A stretch of 64,000 bases of DNA from contig LUGG01000004.1 in assembly GCA_001683735.1 (NCBI GenBank), positions 1,116,001 to 1,180,000 of the forward strand. Direction: 5' to 3'. The notes under the pieces were generated by a model. The model was not told the origin of the DNA and made no database searches. It saw only the letters and a list, made by a program, of their open reading frames with translations. Every line of letters begins with the position of its first letter. Position 1 is the first letter of the stretch. This stretch comes from Grifola frondosa (Eukaryota > Basidiomycota > Agaricomycetes > Polyporales > Grifolaceae). The translations under genes and the position numbers were made by a program. Below, one piece after another: positions 11,785 through 22,975 of this stretch.

Positions 11785-13560
11785 ATGACCAGCTCGTCTT
11801 CCACCCCGGATATCGCCTCCCTGTCGCTCTCTTCCCAGCCCTCTCAGCAACGTCTCCATGATACTTACGATTTTGAAGGCAGCAGCGGCAACGGTAGAAG
11901 TCCATATCATTTCTCCACCTCCCCTCCTATTCCCGCACAGTCACAGTACAACCCTCTCGGCATAAACTCGTCTCCTCTCAAGAACAAACCCCTACGCGCA
12001 GGTCTTCCATCTGTGAGTCCTTTTTTATTTGCTGTTCTTTCGCCTCTATTGCGACGCTCACTTCGCATCGCCACGCATAGCAATGGCTCGACAATTCAGC
12101 TGTATTGGCCGATAACCGCTCGCTTTCCCCGCCCAATAACTCGGACCTCTCCTCATCCGGAGGCTCTCCGCCCATGGGCCATATGCATGTGGTTCCCATT
12201 ACTCCCGGAACACCCAACATCGGCGCAGACGACGAGATCATACCCACCGCCATCGTCATCAAGAACATACCTTTCAACGTGAAACGCGACACTCTTCTTG
12301 ATATCATCGTGCGTATCCTTTCCGTGCAGTCATGCCATGTTTTCTCACCTGCCTTCTAGGCGTCGCTTGCGATCCCCACGCCATACGCGTTCAATTATCA
12401 TCTGGACCAATCAGGCCAGTTCCGCGGTCTGGCCTTTGCCAACTTCCGCCAAGCTGCGGACGCGGATGCTGTCGTCGCAGCTCTGAACGGCTTCGACGTA
12501 CAGGGACGCAAGCTGCGTGTCGAGTACAAAAAGGTCCTGCAAGCAGGCGAGAAGGAGAGGATTGAGAGGGAGAAGGCCATCCGCCGCATGAGGTCCATGC
12601 AGCTGGAGAAAGAGCAGGCCGCCATGCAGCAGCAATCATACGATGAATTCGGTCCAGTTCTCTCTACACCGTTCACCCCGCAGCGCTCCTTCTCGGCGTC
12701 GAGCGTGTACCAGAACCAGCAGTACTCTCCCCCCCAGATTCCTCAGATGCCACCGATGCCCACTCCTCAGCTGTACGGCGTTTCGACGCCGCCACCCATG
12801 CCATCTGTCACCCCGAATTCGGCAGCCAAGTCGTCTTCGGCTGAGCTCGACTTAAACGATCCGTCTACGCTCGAAATATACTCGCGGATACTGTTGTTCA
12901 AGGATGACCGCATGCGAGACGAACTTGCATTCTCTCGGACACTGAGCCCGAAGCAGCGTCGCGTAGTCCATCTCGTCGCACAGAAGCTGGGCGTTTATCA
13001 CTATTCCGTTGGTGAAGGCGATGAAAGATACGCGGTTGTGACCCGCATTGACCCCGCCACAGTACGTCTGTCCTGTCAAAAATTTGACAGAATGCTGAAT
13101 CGCCTCTTTCTAGCAACAGGCCAATGGCAGGCAGACAATCTCCCGGGCGCCTTCGTCTTACTTGTCGGCGACGTCTGGCATGCCCGTGGCTTCTCTCCGT
13201 ATGAAGAAGTCCATGCCCGACATGAAGACTTTACAGGCGCAGGCTCCGCGCCTGAATACGCGCTCGTCAAACGGAAACATCCGCGAGGGTTATGCAACCA
13301 TCGCGTCTCCCTCCCGTCGCTCTCCCGGCGCATTCGCCGCGCTGTTTGGTAACGGTGCATTCGGCAATGGTGTGCCTCCCGTGCCCACTCTCCCGGCGAG
13401 CGTGGTGGGTCTCTCGAATGGCGGCAGCTTGGACAGCCCGATGGTCGTGCGGCAGCCGCGCGGACCCGGTGTCGGCGGCTTCGAGTCGAGACGTGAGCGA
13501 CGTGAGAGCCAGTCTCGGAGCGGGTTCGAGGCGCGCTCGCATGAGCCGCTCGAAATCTGA
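11785..13560 (+). CDS. RRM and R3H RNA-binding protein (Pin4/Cip2-like)
   Basis: A cytoplasmic-type RNA-binding protein. Exons: 11785-12012, 12081-12308, 12360-13061 and 13114-13560, all splicing in frame. The RRM starts at TAIVIKNIPFNV (RNP2) and continues over the second intron to GQFRGLAFANFR (RNP1) and GRKLRVEYKK. A charged helix and a Gln/Pro-rich linker follow. An R3H domain lies near 12860-13050 (YSRILLFKDDRMRDELAF...GVYHYSVGEGDERY). The tail is Ser/Arg-rich. RRM followed by R3H is known from fission yeast Cip1/Cip2, and the RRM resembles budding yeast Pin4, which act in stress and cell-cycle control. The exact function here is not shown by sequence. No frame breaks were seen. Confidence 0.85.
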
Positions 13561-14222
13561 ATCAGAACGCAACACAATGTGTGAGCATTCATGATCGAAG
13601 GTCAGTTGAAATTGGGACGTTCGTTTTCGTGCAACATTCCGTTTGTGACAGATTCGACGCTCTCGTTTTCCGCTCATCGCTTATGGTGCTCCCCTCTTCC
13701 CCTTCCCCGCATCTCTCTAAATATTCTCGCAGCCATTTAGTATTTCCCCTCCTGGTTCTCCGTATTAATTGATTGATGATGCAAACCTGTTCTCCTGCAG
13801 CGCAAGAAGAGCCTTTCCGTCTTCCCCTTCTTTTCTGCACCACCGCCACCTTTTTTCATGTCTACCCAACACATATCATAGTTGACGCCTCTGCTCATGC
13901 ATTCATGCTCCGTCTCTGATTCCCGCTTTCTCCAGTTTCATTTTGGTTGTATGATCCAGTCGAGAATTAGAATAAGTAAATGAGATTATGTATATATTGG
14001 ATGGACACTCCATTCCCTGACCCTCTTCGCTCCTTTCGCAAAGCACCCACCATCCTGAATTGAATACTGTCTTTTCGATGCAATATTGAGCTGCGCCGTC
14101 GGACACTGTTCGGCCGTATGCGACACCAACACGTTGGCGAAATTTTGGACACAACCTGAGATCGAGGCGCGTTTACGCGCGCTGTGCGTTCTATACCGAC
14201 TCCATACACCTTGCACCGAAGC
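13561..14222. other. Intergenic, RRM-R3H to NUC1
   Basis: About 660 bases between two same-strand genes. It is pyrimidine-rich near 13680-13860. Short minus-strand frames look spurious. Expected 3' UTR plus NUC1 promoter. Confidence 0.45.
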
Positions 14223-15691
14223 ATGACTAGTGCTTCCATTGTCCACGCTGCGGTCTTCGCCGTCGGTGCTATCGTTGGTGGAGGCATCGTCACCGCCATC
14301 GGCTCACGCAACAGACAGCTGCCCGCCCCGGTGCCCGCCGCTGCGCCCGTGCATGCGCCGCCGCCGGTCGTGGACGTGAAAGGCGGTGCGCTCACGCCTA
14401 TTACGAGCCCGGGAGCAGTGGTTACTGTGGATGCGGCACTGCCGGTGTTGAAATATGGTCATCCAGGTGCGTGTTTATGATGCTGTCGAGTGTGGGCATC
14501 GGGATTGAAAATGTAGGTTGACGCGATTGTAGGTCCAATTTCTGATCTCCTCGTGCGCAAGGCGTATGTCGCAAGCTATGATCGCCGCTTGAGGCACCCT
14601 GCATGGGTACGCATAAATCACGTTGGTGTCTTTACATTGACCTTACAAGTTCTTACGCGCAGACTGCAGAGCACCTTTCCCTCGCTTCGCTAGGCAAGTC
14701 CGTGCTCGACGCACCGCGGAACTCCAATGAGACGGGCGACCGTTCTCAGTCGACTTTCACGGAAGACCAGTCCATCCCCGCACTATTCCGCTCGAAGCTG
14801 CAGGATTATTTCCGGAGCGGGTATGATCGCGGACACATGTGCGTATGCCATTTATTCGCGCTGCACGTTGTGTTGTACGAGCCTGACTAACTGGTTGATG
14901 TAGGGTCCCAGCTGCCGATGCTAAGATCTCGCAGGTGAGCTAATGCACCATCTCGCTCGATTCGTCCTGGGTCTCATCTGGCATTTCCTAAGGCTGCCAT
15001 GGACGAGACCTTCCTTTTGACCAACATTGCTCCCCAAGTAGGAGTGGGATTTAACCGGCATTGTGCGTGAAGACACGTCATGTTTGCCATACTGTCTCAC
15101 GAGATGATATTCTGTTTTTAGACTGGGCGTACATGGAGGACTGGTGCCGCCGTCTCACGTCTACGTTTGCCGATGTCTATGTTTTCACCATACCCCTTTA
15201 CCTTCCTAAGCTCGAATCCGATGGAAAGTGGCGCGTGGTCAGTCTCTCTCTTCTGCCCTCTCCGGTTTCGCTTGCGCTGATAGTGCCCACATTCAGTCGC
15301 ATGAAGTCATCGGCACACCGCCAAATGTATCCGTGCCCACGCATTTCGCAAAGGTAGTATTGACATCGCGGCCATCCTCCCCGTCGACTCCACACATACC
15401 GGAAATCTCGACCGGCGCATTCGTCGTGCCCAATGCGCCCATACCCGACGAGGCCAAGCTCGAGAACTTCGTCGTACCCGGTGAGCCCTTGCGCGAGTAC
15501 GTGTACACGAAACCGTTCTGATGTGACTATCTGCAGTCGAGGCTGTCGAGCGCGCGGCGGGGCTCACGCTTTTCTCGGATGCCATCAAGTCGTCGTCAAA
15601 ACATATTTGCAAGACGACGAAGTGCGAGGTTATCGTCCGCAGGTTCGACGATGCGCAGAAGCGGACGAAGGCGATTGCTGCTCCTCGGTAG
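14223..15691 (+). CDS. NUC1: Mitochondrial nuclease NUC1 / endonuclease G
   Basis: Non-specific DNA/RNA endonuclease of the beta-beta-alpha-metal family, normally in the mitochondrial intermembrane space or inner membrane. The N-terminus is a hydrophobic anchor (VHAAVFAVGAIVGGGIVTAIG). The catalytic motif DRGHM is split by an intron (HM junction at about 14838/14903) and continues VPAADAK. The metal-binding Asn motif is NIAPQVGVGFNRHYW, also interrupted by an intron. Exons: 14223-14466, 14533-14606, 14663-14837, and further short exons to TAG at 15689-15691. All junctions keep frame. The C-terminal segment carries extra Ser/Pro sequence. Length and motifs fit fungal NUC1. Confidence 0.92.
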
Positions 15692-15886
15692 TGCTACGCT
15701 CCTTGCTCGTCTCGCCGCGGCGAATGGCTGGGATAAAGCTCAAAAGGAACTGGAACACGCCAAGCTTTATTGCGATGCTGCCTGGGATCTTGCTGCATGT
15801 CACTTTGAATAGATGGATTTCTGCTTGAGATTGATAAATGCCTGAAGGTCGTTAACATCCGCTGCACAGTTATATTGGCGCAACTC

Positions 15887-16381
15887 ATGGAGGCAACAAA
15901 CCTTTTCCCCAGCGGTAAGATTATTACCGTGCCGACGAGAGCGTCTCCTTTTCTTTTCTTTTCTTTTTCCGAGGCTTTCAGTATCGTCTTCCACTGCAAC
16001 AGATGACTTGATCAGTAAGCGTGTATTTTTCAGGATACGCTTTCCCGTCTCATGTTATGGAAGTGGTCTAACTTGCTTCATTTCCATTTCTAGAATTCGA
16101 TGTGCCGCGAATTGTTCTGGCACAGAAAGATCCTACAAACCTTGAACGCGCCTTGACGCGAAACGTCACGATCCCCGTCACACGTAAGATCTCGATCAAA
16201 CTTCTTTTCTTAACCTTCACTTCATTCCCAACGGTAGTTTCCATCTGAAGAGCTCCATCACGACGACCGATATGAGACATCTTTCCAATTTGTTTTTGAG
16301 CTGTGCTTTGGTGATATCTCCGGATGTGCAATGCTGATGCCTTTTGATATTCCGACAGACAAAGATCCGCAAGGTTCATAG
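15887..16381 (+). CDS. Small protein of unknown function, four exons
   Basis: Not recognised. Exons inferred: 15887-15914, 15982-16014, 16094-16183 and 16238-16381. The first three join in frame from an ATG (MEATNLFPS...) into KFDVPRIVLAQKDPTNLERA and VTIPVT. The last exon has a long sensible frame, FPSEELHHDDRYETSFQFVF, ending LMPFDIPTDKDPQGS at TAG 16379. The last junction is off by one base, which would need one indel; such indels are common in this window. The product would be about 100 residues, acidic and without a signal peptide or membrane segment. Exons this short with good splice sites and coding-like sequence suggest a real gene. It lies just after NUC1 on the same strand. Confidence 0.5.
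15948..15970 (+). repeat. CTTTT-type pyrimidine repeat in an intron
   Basis: Several tandem CTTTT units form a polypyrimidine tract just before the second acceptor of the small gene starting at 15887. Confidence 0.6.
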
Positions 16382-17409
16382 CACAGAAACCAACAGAGTA
16401 TCTTCAAGGTTGACAGTGAATCTCAGAGCTTCAGGGTAAAATACACCCTCCCTCCAGGATAGCCTGGATATGGTCTGAAGGCCGTCGCTCACTACAATCT
16501 ACTCGAACGATATTTGAGCCTCTTATGTCACTTGGAAGCGCCGACTGTCGTCGGCTGAACCCTTGCTTGGGTTCAATTACCTTAATTACCTCAAGTGAAT
16601 AAATAAAATAGAATATGATATGACATTACTCTTATACGGTAATGATAGGTTGTGACCAATCACAATACAGAATGGTCAAATGGTTCCCACGAATAAGCCC
16701 TGGCAAGAACCCTTGACAAGCAAGGGCACCACGACAGTAAGTCAGTAGTAGTATCCCCACGGCGAAGCTACGTCACTGCACCTACCCGACCCAATGCCTA
16801 TCAGGACAAATTGCACCACTTACCTGAGTTGCCAAGCGACGGGTCAAGTCCTTTCAGCAAGAAGGAACTCATGAGTATAACTTTTCTCATCACAGTACAT
16901 ATATCGCGCTATCTTGCCATAGATTTTAGCTCGCATCGACAGGCGCTGCCTGAGTATTACAATAAATATACCGCAACGAATGAGACATGCGTGGAATTTA
17001 TGTGACAACGAGAAGAGTGTCGACGCAGCGTCGAGGGGACTGGGATGTTGACGACACTCTGATGTTGTCAACACGACGGTGGTAGGTGTACGTACATACA
17101 GAGCTGCCTGTTTTGGCATTCGCTGATCGGACTGTCGGTCGGCTACTAGTGGTTTGTCTGGACCAGCCGCCCTTCGTTGTTTCGTATAAACGCTGCCGTC
17201 AAGTTTCGGTGCTCCGTGCTCGGGATACACAGCTTTCGTATGCTGGGCGTACCACTCGTATGCCGGCTTCGCGTTTGTGCCTTCATTCACCTTTCTTTCA
17301 TTTCGGATCCTCTCCTGGGGGATCCTCGTCGCATCCCAATTTGACGTGGCTCTGCTGAAATCATCTCCAGGATCAAGTCACACGATTCGGGCGCTTGCAT
17401 TCAGGAACA
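16382..17409. other. Gene-poor stretch
   Basis: About 1 kb with relatively AT-rich sequence near 16560-16700. A 148-codon minus-strand frame (16844-17290) has no family resemblance and I do not call it. I see no RNA gene or repeat here. Confidence 0.4.
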
Positions 17410-17802
17410 TGATAGGACAGAAAATCGTCGAGTCCTTGAGCATTGACGAGAGTTGGGATGGCAAGTCTGTCCCTCAGCCTCTCACTGGGCTCACCGTCAG
17501 ACGTACCAAGTCGGTGGGACTCCGCATAGTCACGGAGCCTCCAACACCATCCGACAATCTTGTTCAAGTGAGTTTTCGTACTTTGTGTTTGACTTTCAGG
17601 TTCAGCTCAACTCCGAGGCCAGGATCCGACCACTGAACGGCTTTCTGATCGCCGTTCTTCCTACATTTCAGTCATGTATGCGTGTGTTTCAGAATCGGAG
17701 AGCGTAATGCTCACAACTCTTCCATATAGCACTCCTGATTCCAGTCACACTTTTGGCTGTCCGAACCCCACAATGGTATCTTTGAACAAGGACAAGATAA
17801 GC
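17410..17802 (+). CDS. Possible small protein overlapping the next gene
   Basis: Not recognised. An ATG at 17410 opens MIGQKIVESLSIDESWDGKS. It runs to about 17569, then a possible 32-nt intron leads to VQLNSEARIRPLNGF, and a second intron (about 17672-17728) to a hydrophobic end (SLLIPVTLLAVRTPQWYL) with a stop near 17785. The upstream frame is also open and hydrophobic, so the true start could be earlier. A 32-nt intron is very short for fungi, which lowers confidence. Its end overlaps the ATG of the next ORF in another frame. It may be a separate small gene or the 5' exons of that gene. Confidence 0.3.
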
Positions 17803-19065
17803 GCGAGTGGGTCCCCATCCTCCCCACGCCCGCCCCGGAGTCCAAGCTACATGAAAGCCCGCAGATCCTCGCGCTATTCCGAGGCTGAAAATGCCCTCAA
17901 GTCCGCCGTCGCGCAGTCCTCCTCGGAGCGTACGTCCCAGGAGCTGCAGATCCGCGCCCTCGAGCACGTCACGGCACTGCTCAGCCAGCAAGCCAGCGAT
18001 GCGCAGGCATGCGTCGTCAAGCTGCGCGCGAGTATTGCCGGCAGTGAGCTCGCGCCTGATGAACTGCGACAGCTGCACCGGGAACGCTGGCTGGAGGAGC
18101 GGCGGAGCGTGGCGTGTGGTCGTCAGTCGAAGATGACCCACGACCTACTCGCGAGGCTCTCCACCACCTCCGACAATGCTCCGTTTAATCACACCCAGCC
18201 CCTGTCCTCAAAGTCGCGCCGGGAGATGAACCTCGCTCGATTCTTCGAGAGGTCGCCCACGCGGACCCCAAGCCCGTGGCGCAGCAGCGCACCTGCTACC
18301 TACTACCATGTGCCCGATCGGCGGAAGACGATAAGCAGCGTGCGCACGATGCACCTGCGCCCCTCCGCACTCACACTCGCCCTCCAACGCCCCATGCAGC
18401 TGCACCGCTCGATATCGCTGGACGGATCGGATGTGCCTCTGCGGTCGCCCTTGCAGGCACACCGTGACCTGCGTGCGCTTGCTTCTCCACAAGAAAAACT
18501 CGCAGAGTCTCCTGTCTCCCCGACAGGCCGCTGGCAAGGCTATGCGACCATCCACCGTTCCGCCGTCCCCCGCTCCCGGGCAGAGCTCGTCGCCCAGCTC
18601 GACGACGTCGCCCTGCCCGATTACGCGCTCCGCCTTCTCGAGAAGTTCAGCGCATCCTCCACGGACGTGTCGCTCAGACCTGCGGGTGCCTCAACGAGGC
18701 CGCGCGGGCACGGCCGTCCCCCTGTACATAACCCTGTATATAACCCTCCCCCGCTGCGTCGCCAGCATTCCGCTCCCTTGTCCCTTCCTAATCCGTCCGT
18801 GCGGCACTCCACGAAGAGCAGTCGGCATCTGCCGCAGCTGGCCGTGCTCATCTGTGCGCCGCCCGCATTCGTGCCCATTGATGACTTTATGGTGCACACC
18901 CCCGTAGCTGAAGACCGGTCGCACGCGTCGTTCAGCGTGTACACACGTACGCGGTGCGCACCCGTGGACGATGACTGTCGTCGCCATTCGATGCCGTCGC
19001 TCAAGTGCAGGGGCGGGTTCTTTGCGCGGCTCAAGCGCCGTATTGCAGCGCTTGGGCGAAGATGA
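17773..19065 (+). CDS. Hypothetical basic protein, 430 residues, single exon
   Basis: Not recognised. A single uninterrupted frame starts MVSLNKDKISASGSPSSPRP. It contains a helical Ala/Gln-rich segment (about residues 40-130), several SPxR/SP motifs (PTRTPSPWRS, ESPVSPTGR) that look like proline-directed phosphorylation sites, and a strongly basic C-terminus (ARLKRRIAALGRR). There are no membrane segments, zinc motifs or repeats. An intron-free gene is unusual among its intron-rich neighbours. The Arg/Ser/Pro richness suggests a disordered, phosphorylated protein. ATG 17773 is chosen because the upstream frame lacks a better start. Confidence 0.6.
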   Translation: MVSLNKDKISASGSPSSPRPPRSPSYMKARRSSRYSEAENALKSAVAQSSSERTSQELQIRALEHVTALLSQQASDAQACVVKLRASIAGSELAPDELRQLHRERWLEERRSVACGRQSKMTHDLLARLSTTSDNAPFNHTQPLSSKSRREMNLARFFERSPTRTPSPWRSSAPATYYHVPDRRKTISSVRTMHLRPSALTLALQRPMQLHRSISLDGSDVPLRSPLQAHRDLRALASPQEKLAESPVSPTGRWQGYATIHRSAVPRSRAELVAQLDDVALPDYALRLLEKFSASSTDVSLRPAGASTRPRGHGRPPVHNPVYNPPPLRRQHSAPLSLPNPSVRHSTKSSRHLPQLAVLICAPPAFVPIDDFMVHTPVAEDRSHASFSVYTRTRCAPVDDDCRRHSMPSLKCRGGFFARLKRRIAALGRR

Positions 19066-19472
19066 ATCGCGCTGTGTTTCTAGCTCTTCATCGTGTAACC
19101 TTATCATATTGCATTGGGTGCTCTGCTTCTGTAGATATCGTGGACCATTACATAGTTGTGGGTACTTCGTACCATGACCGACGTTCCTTACAGAGAATTA
19201 CTGTATTTTGTAGAATGCTTAAATTTATTTTGTAGTCAATCTTGGTCTCTATGGTGTTGAGAGTGGTGGATCATTTCGGCGAGCTACGGCCCGCGGTTTG
19301 CGGCATGGGACAGGACTCTTACTATACAGTCGGAGGCAAAGGTATTGCATGTGTGAACGCCTCCGACAGGGATCAGTAATTACTGGCAATGGTAGGCTGG
19401 GCTGTACCATATACCCTCGGGCTGGCCGGTGGGAGATCATAGTATGTGGAAGCGTAGGACATCGGTGATATA
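19066..19472. other. Convergent intergenic region
   Basis: About 400 bases between the 3' ends of the hypothetical gene and the mL46 gene. Probably both 3' UTRs. Nothing else is seen. Confidence 0.5.
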
Positions 19473-20535
19473 TCAAAAGTCAGACAGAATATCCTTGATG
19501 CTAGCCCAGTAATTTTGGTCTACCCGCGGCTGAATCTCCTGTTTTGTTAGCCACGCAAAGTCGGTGATGTTCTTGCCGTCTGGTCGGACTTGGCCGGCAA
19601 GGATGTGTGCCTTGTAGAAGAACAAGTGTGTCTGGAAAAAAGGAATCCGTGACGTTGATATTTAAATGAGAGATGGCAGGAATGAGTGGACTTACTTGTG
19701 CCAAGGACTTCTTTGCCGCGTCTGCTGGCAGTGGTGGCTGGTAGACACCTATTGGATTACGACTCACGATCCAGGTGTCCATCATGGTACCACACTCGGC
19801 TTCGAGATCTCTCTCCGCCGCCTACACCCCAAACCAATGGGTATCATGACGTGCACAGAACGGTTTGGGCATAATACTGACCTCATGCAATAGCTCATGC
19901 TCTTTAAGGTCACCATACGGGAACCTCCACGTTTGTTTCCCTGTATGATCCTTCCCCAGCAGCAGCAAATACAAATTGCGCTCGCCCATCCTGTCCAAGC
20001 TCTTAACATCCCCAGTCCTGTCGGCCTCAGTGATCCTCGGCATGGGCTCCTCATCTCCGTCCGCCCTGGAACTAGACTCGGGCTTTTGCTTGCGCTTAAG
20101 GACCCACGGACCGCCAAACGCCTCGCGCTCGCGCTCCTTCTCCTCCTTCACGAACTTCGCCTCGAGCAGGGAGCCCTGCTTGAAGTAGAAGTCGCTCGGG
20201 AACGGGTTGAACAGCGCGCGCTGGATGCGCGCGTGGTAGGCGTAGTACGCGCGTTCGAACATGGTGGGCGTGCGCGTGAGGAGCGGGGCGCGGTTGAGGA
20301 TGACGGCGGCATTGATGATGGGTTTTGGGAGATGGGGGTCGGCGGGCGCGGGTTGGGGTGTTGATGTAGAGGCGGAGGACGAGGCGGGTGTTTCAGCCAG
20401 CGTCGCTAGCGGACGCGAAGGGAAGTGCAGGCATGCTGGGGATGGCGGCCTCAGTGCGAAGAGCTGGAGCCAGGGATAGCAGCACATACCTCTTGCGTGT
20501 TGTCTGCATGCAGACACTGCATTTCGTGGCAACAT
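19473..20535 (-). CDS. MRPL17: Mitochondrial large-subunit ribosomal protein mL46 (MRPL17 type)
   Basis: Component of the mitochondrial ribosome large subunit, with a Nudix-like fold. Exons: 20535-20490, 20435-19882, 19821-19696 and 19631-19473. The N-terminus, rich in Arg and lacking acids (MLPRNAVSACRQHARACLHF), is a likely mitochondrial presequence. Core features include the AAVILNRAPLLTRTPT block, the WRFPYGDLKEHELLHE segment joined by splicing to AAERDLEAECG, and the C-terminal FFYKAHILAGQV...DFAWLTKQEI. These match the mL46 family in order. Removing the first intron (54 nt, in frame) gives a cleaner presequence. No frame breaks were seen. Confidence 0.9.
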
Positions 20536-20745
20536 TAATACCAGCAGCACGAGTTTGCCGACGAAGGTCCAAATCTCGAAAACATACAGGCGTCACGTGC
20601 GAGAGCGGGAACTGCCCGTGGGAAACTCGCCGGCGTCGAGGGCGTCATGGGCCATACGACTACTAGGTAGTACTAGTATTGTCCCTCTCCCTGCGGCAAT
20701 AGTCTGAGTACGAGTGCGGGATACTTATTGGCTGCCTCGTCCGCA

Positions 20746-22632
20746 ATGTCCACCTCAATCGTGTCGAATGCTTACCTGGATGAGAACTCTGCAAAGATTC
20801 GCGCGAAGCCTGTTCCATGGGAGGTACACGCTCCCAGTCGGATATCACGATAAAGGTACTCATGCAGGCCATCAGGCTTACCACCGAAACGGTCACATTG
20901 ACCAAGAAGAGTTGAATCTTATCAAGAAAGTCGACCGACAGCCGAAAGCTAAGACCGAGGCCCTCTTGCTTGCTCAAGGGGAAATCTACATCCAGCTGTA
21001 TCTGTCCTTGTTGAAGAAGGTGCAGAGGGTTGACACGCAGTCATGTATTCTTGTCCTCATTATGGATGCCATCACTGGTGAGCTGGTGATTTAATTGATA
21101 TGCCGATGGCGTCCTCATCGTGTCTGTTGCGCCTGTTGTAGATCACGCAGAACGTATACCATTCGTGTTCAAAGCATCAGTATCAGACCCCGAATTCCCA
21201 TATGGGCCTCTATTGCGGTATGCCAATTCTTCCACATCGCAAGTTTGTGGCTAGATTCGCCAACAGGATACTGGACTCTCAAGACGAGTTCGTGCAACTG
21301 AAGGGCATCCAGATCCTGACCATCCTACTCAGGTTGGCTTAGACGCACACGTTTAGAATCGTCAGATCACTAATAGGCTTGCAGCTCAGAATCTACCCCC
21401 TTGCAACTCCAACAGCTACAGCCCTTCCTCAACTGCCTCGCGCTTTGCGTTACGAATCCGTCTCCAAATAAACGCGACGTGGCTGTGCAGTGTCTCGAAG
21501 CCATCCTCCCTCGCACTGAATGTCGCAAGGCCGCTTGGGCAAATTCATCGCTGATCGCAGGGTACGCTATTGTGATCTCGTGAAGCTGTTAGCACTTGTG
21601 GGCTTACTTGACCATCAGCCTCGTAGACATTCTCAGACATAATCCTGGCCCTCAAATGAGCTACCAAGTAGGCTTTTGTCTGTGGCTGCTCACATTTGAA
21701 CAGGAGATCGCCGAAGAAATTAACAAGTACGTTCGACTAGATATCATCCGCAAACCCTAACCTCAGTATAAAGTAACCCATTCACTTATCTGCAGACGTT
21801 TCGACATTATACCCCTCCTCATCGATGGGCACAAGCCGCAGTAAAGGAGAAAGTCATTCGTGTAATTGTTGCGACTTTCCGAGTTGCGTAAAATTTTCTT
21901 TCGAAGGTATCAACATGCAGATCCTGATAATAATGTTGTAGAATCTCGTCTCGAAAGCACCTGCTGCCAACCTTCCCGCAATGCTTGTCGCTCAACTCCT
22001 ACCGTTCGTAAAGAATCTTTGTGCCCGGAAATGGACAGACGAAGACATTATCGAAGACGTGCAATTCCTCCGTGATGAGCTCAATGCCAGATTTGAGAGC
22101 TTAACGTGAGTCCTGTTTATGTTTATCCGCTAAGCTCGTCAGTAACGATATCTAATATTTGTAGAACATATGACGAATACAGCTCTGAACTGACCTCAGG
22201 ACATTTATCGTGGTCACCAGTGCACGAGTCTGATTTGTTCTGGAAAGAAAACGCGATGAAGCTGAATGACAAGGATTATGAACAGCTCAAGTAAGTTAGC
22301 CGTAACATTTGCCTTCCCCTTCGTCTCATATTATCCATGTAGGATCCTGATCAAGCTGCTCAATGAGTCGAATGATCCTACCGTGCTAGCAGTCGCAGCT
22401 CACGATTTAGGACAATACGTCAAGCATTACGAACGCGGAAAGAAGTGGGTGTCAACATAGCTGTTATTCATCGTTGTTGTCTGATCCTCCGCACTACTGT
22501 CACAGAATTCTTACGGATTTAGGCGGGAAGACTCGCGTCATGGAGCTCATGTCGCATGACAACCCCGACGTTAGATACCAGGCATTGATTTCTGTCCAGC
22601 GGCTCGTAAGCCATCCATGGGCAGCCGTTTAG
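20746..22632 (+). CDS. VMA13: V-type ATPase subunit H (Vma13)
   Basis: Regulatory subunit H of the V1 sector, which activates the vacuolar proton pump and links V1 to V0. Exon 1 (20746-20823) encodes the typical opening [20 protein letters not shown]. Following exons encode [54 protein letters not shown] and [18 protein letters not shown]. The end is [20 protein letters not shown], with TAG at 22630. This armadillo-like helical repeat protein has the expected length of about 440 residues. Two one-base losses break the frame, near 20867 (GG run) and 21833 (AA run). Restoring one base in each gives full family similarity. It shares a 210-base divergent promoter with mL46. Confidence 0.92.
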
Positions 22633-22975
22633 CACAGACAGTCCTATCATATGAATGAATGTAGCAAGGACATTGTGACGACAACATGAGCATGTTGTAT
22701 TATTGTTATCATAGCTGACCGTTATGCTCAACGAATTCGGAGTGATTGAGATGACTGGTAACCAACTGTGTTCAACATTGATATAGACCGCGACCAAGAG
22801 CGTCGCAACAACAGTACATGAGTAATGTAGCTAGGAATACGAATGACGGATACAATCAACGAGGAGATGGGCCATACATGTCGGGATAGAAAAAGATAAC
22901 AGTTACCGGAAGACTTCATAATCGAGCAGATGTCGGACATTGTGCCAATTGCGTGCTTTATCGATGGTTAGTAGC
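22633..22975. other. Convergent intergenic region, VMA13 / P450
   Basis: About 340 bases between converging 3' ends. No coding potential or repeat is seen. Confidence 0.5.

Noticed and set aside
16844..17290. 148-codon minus-strand frame
   Set aside because: No family resemblance, no good start or splice context, and it overlaps an AT-rich intergenic stretch.
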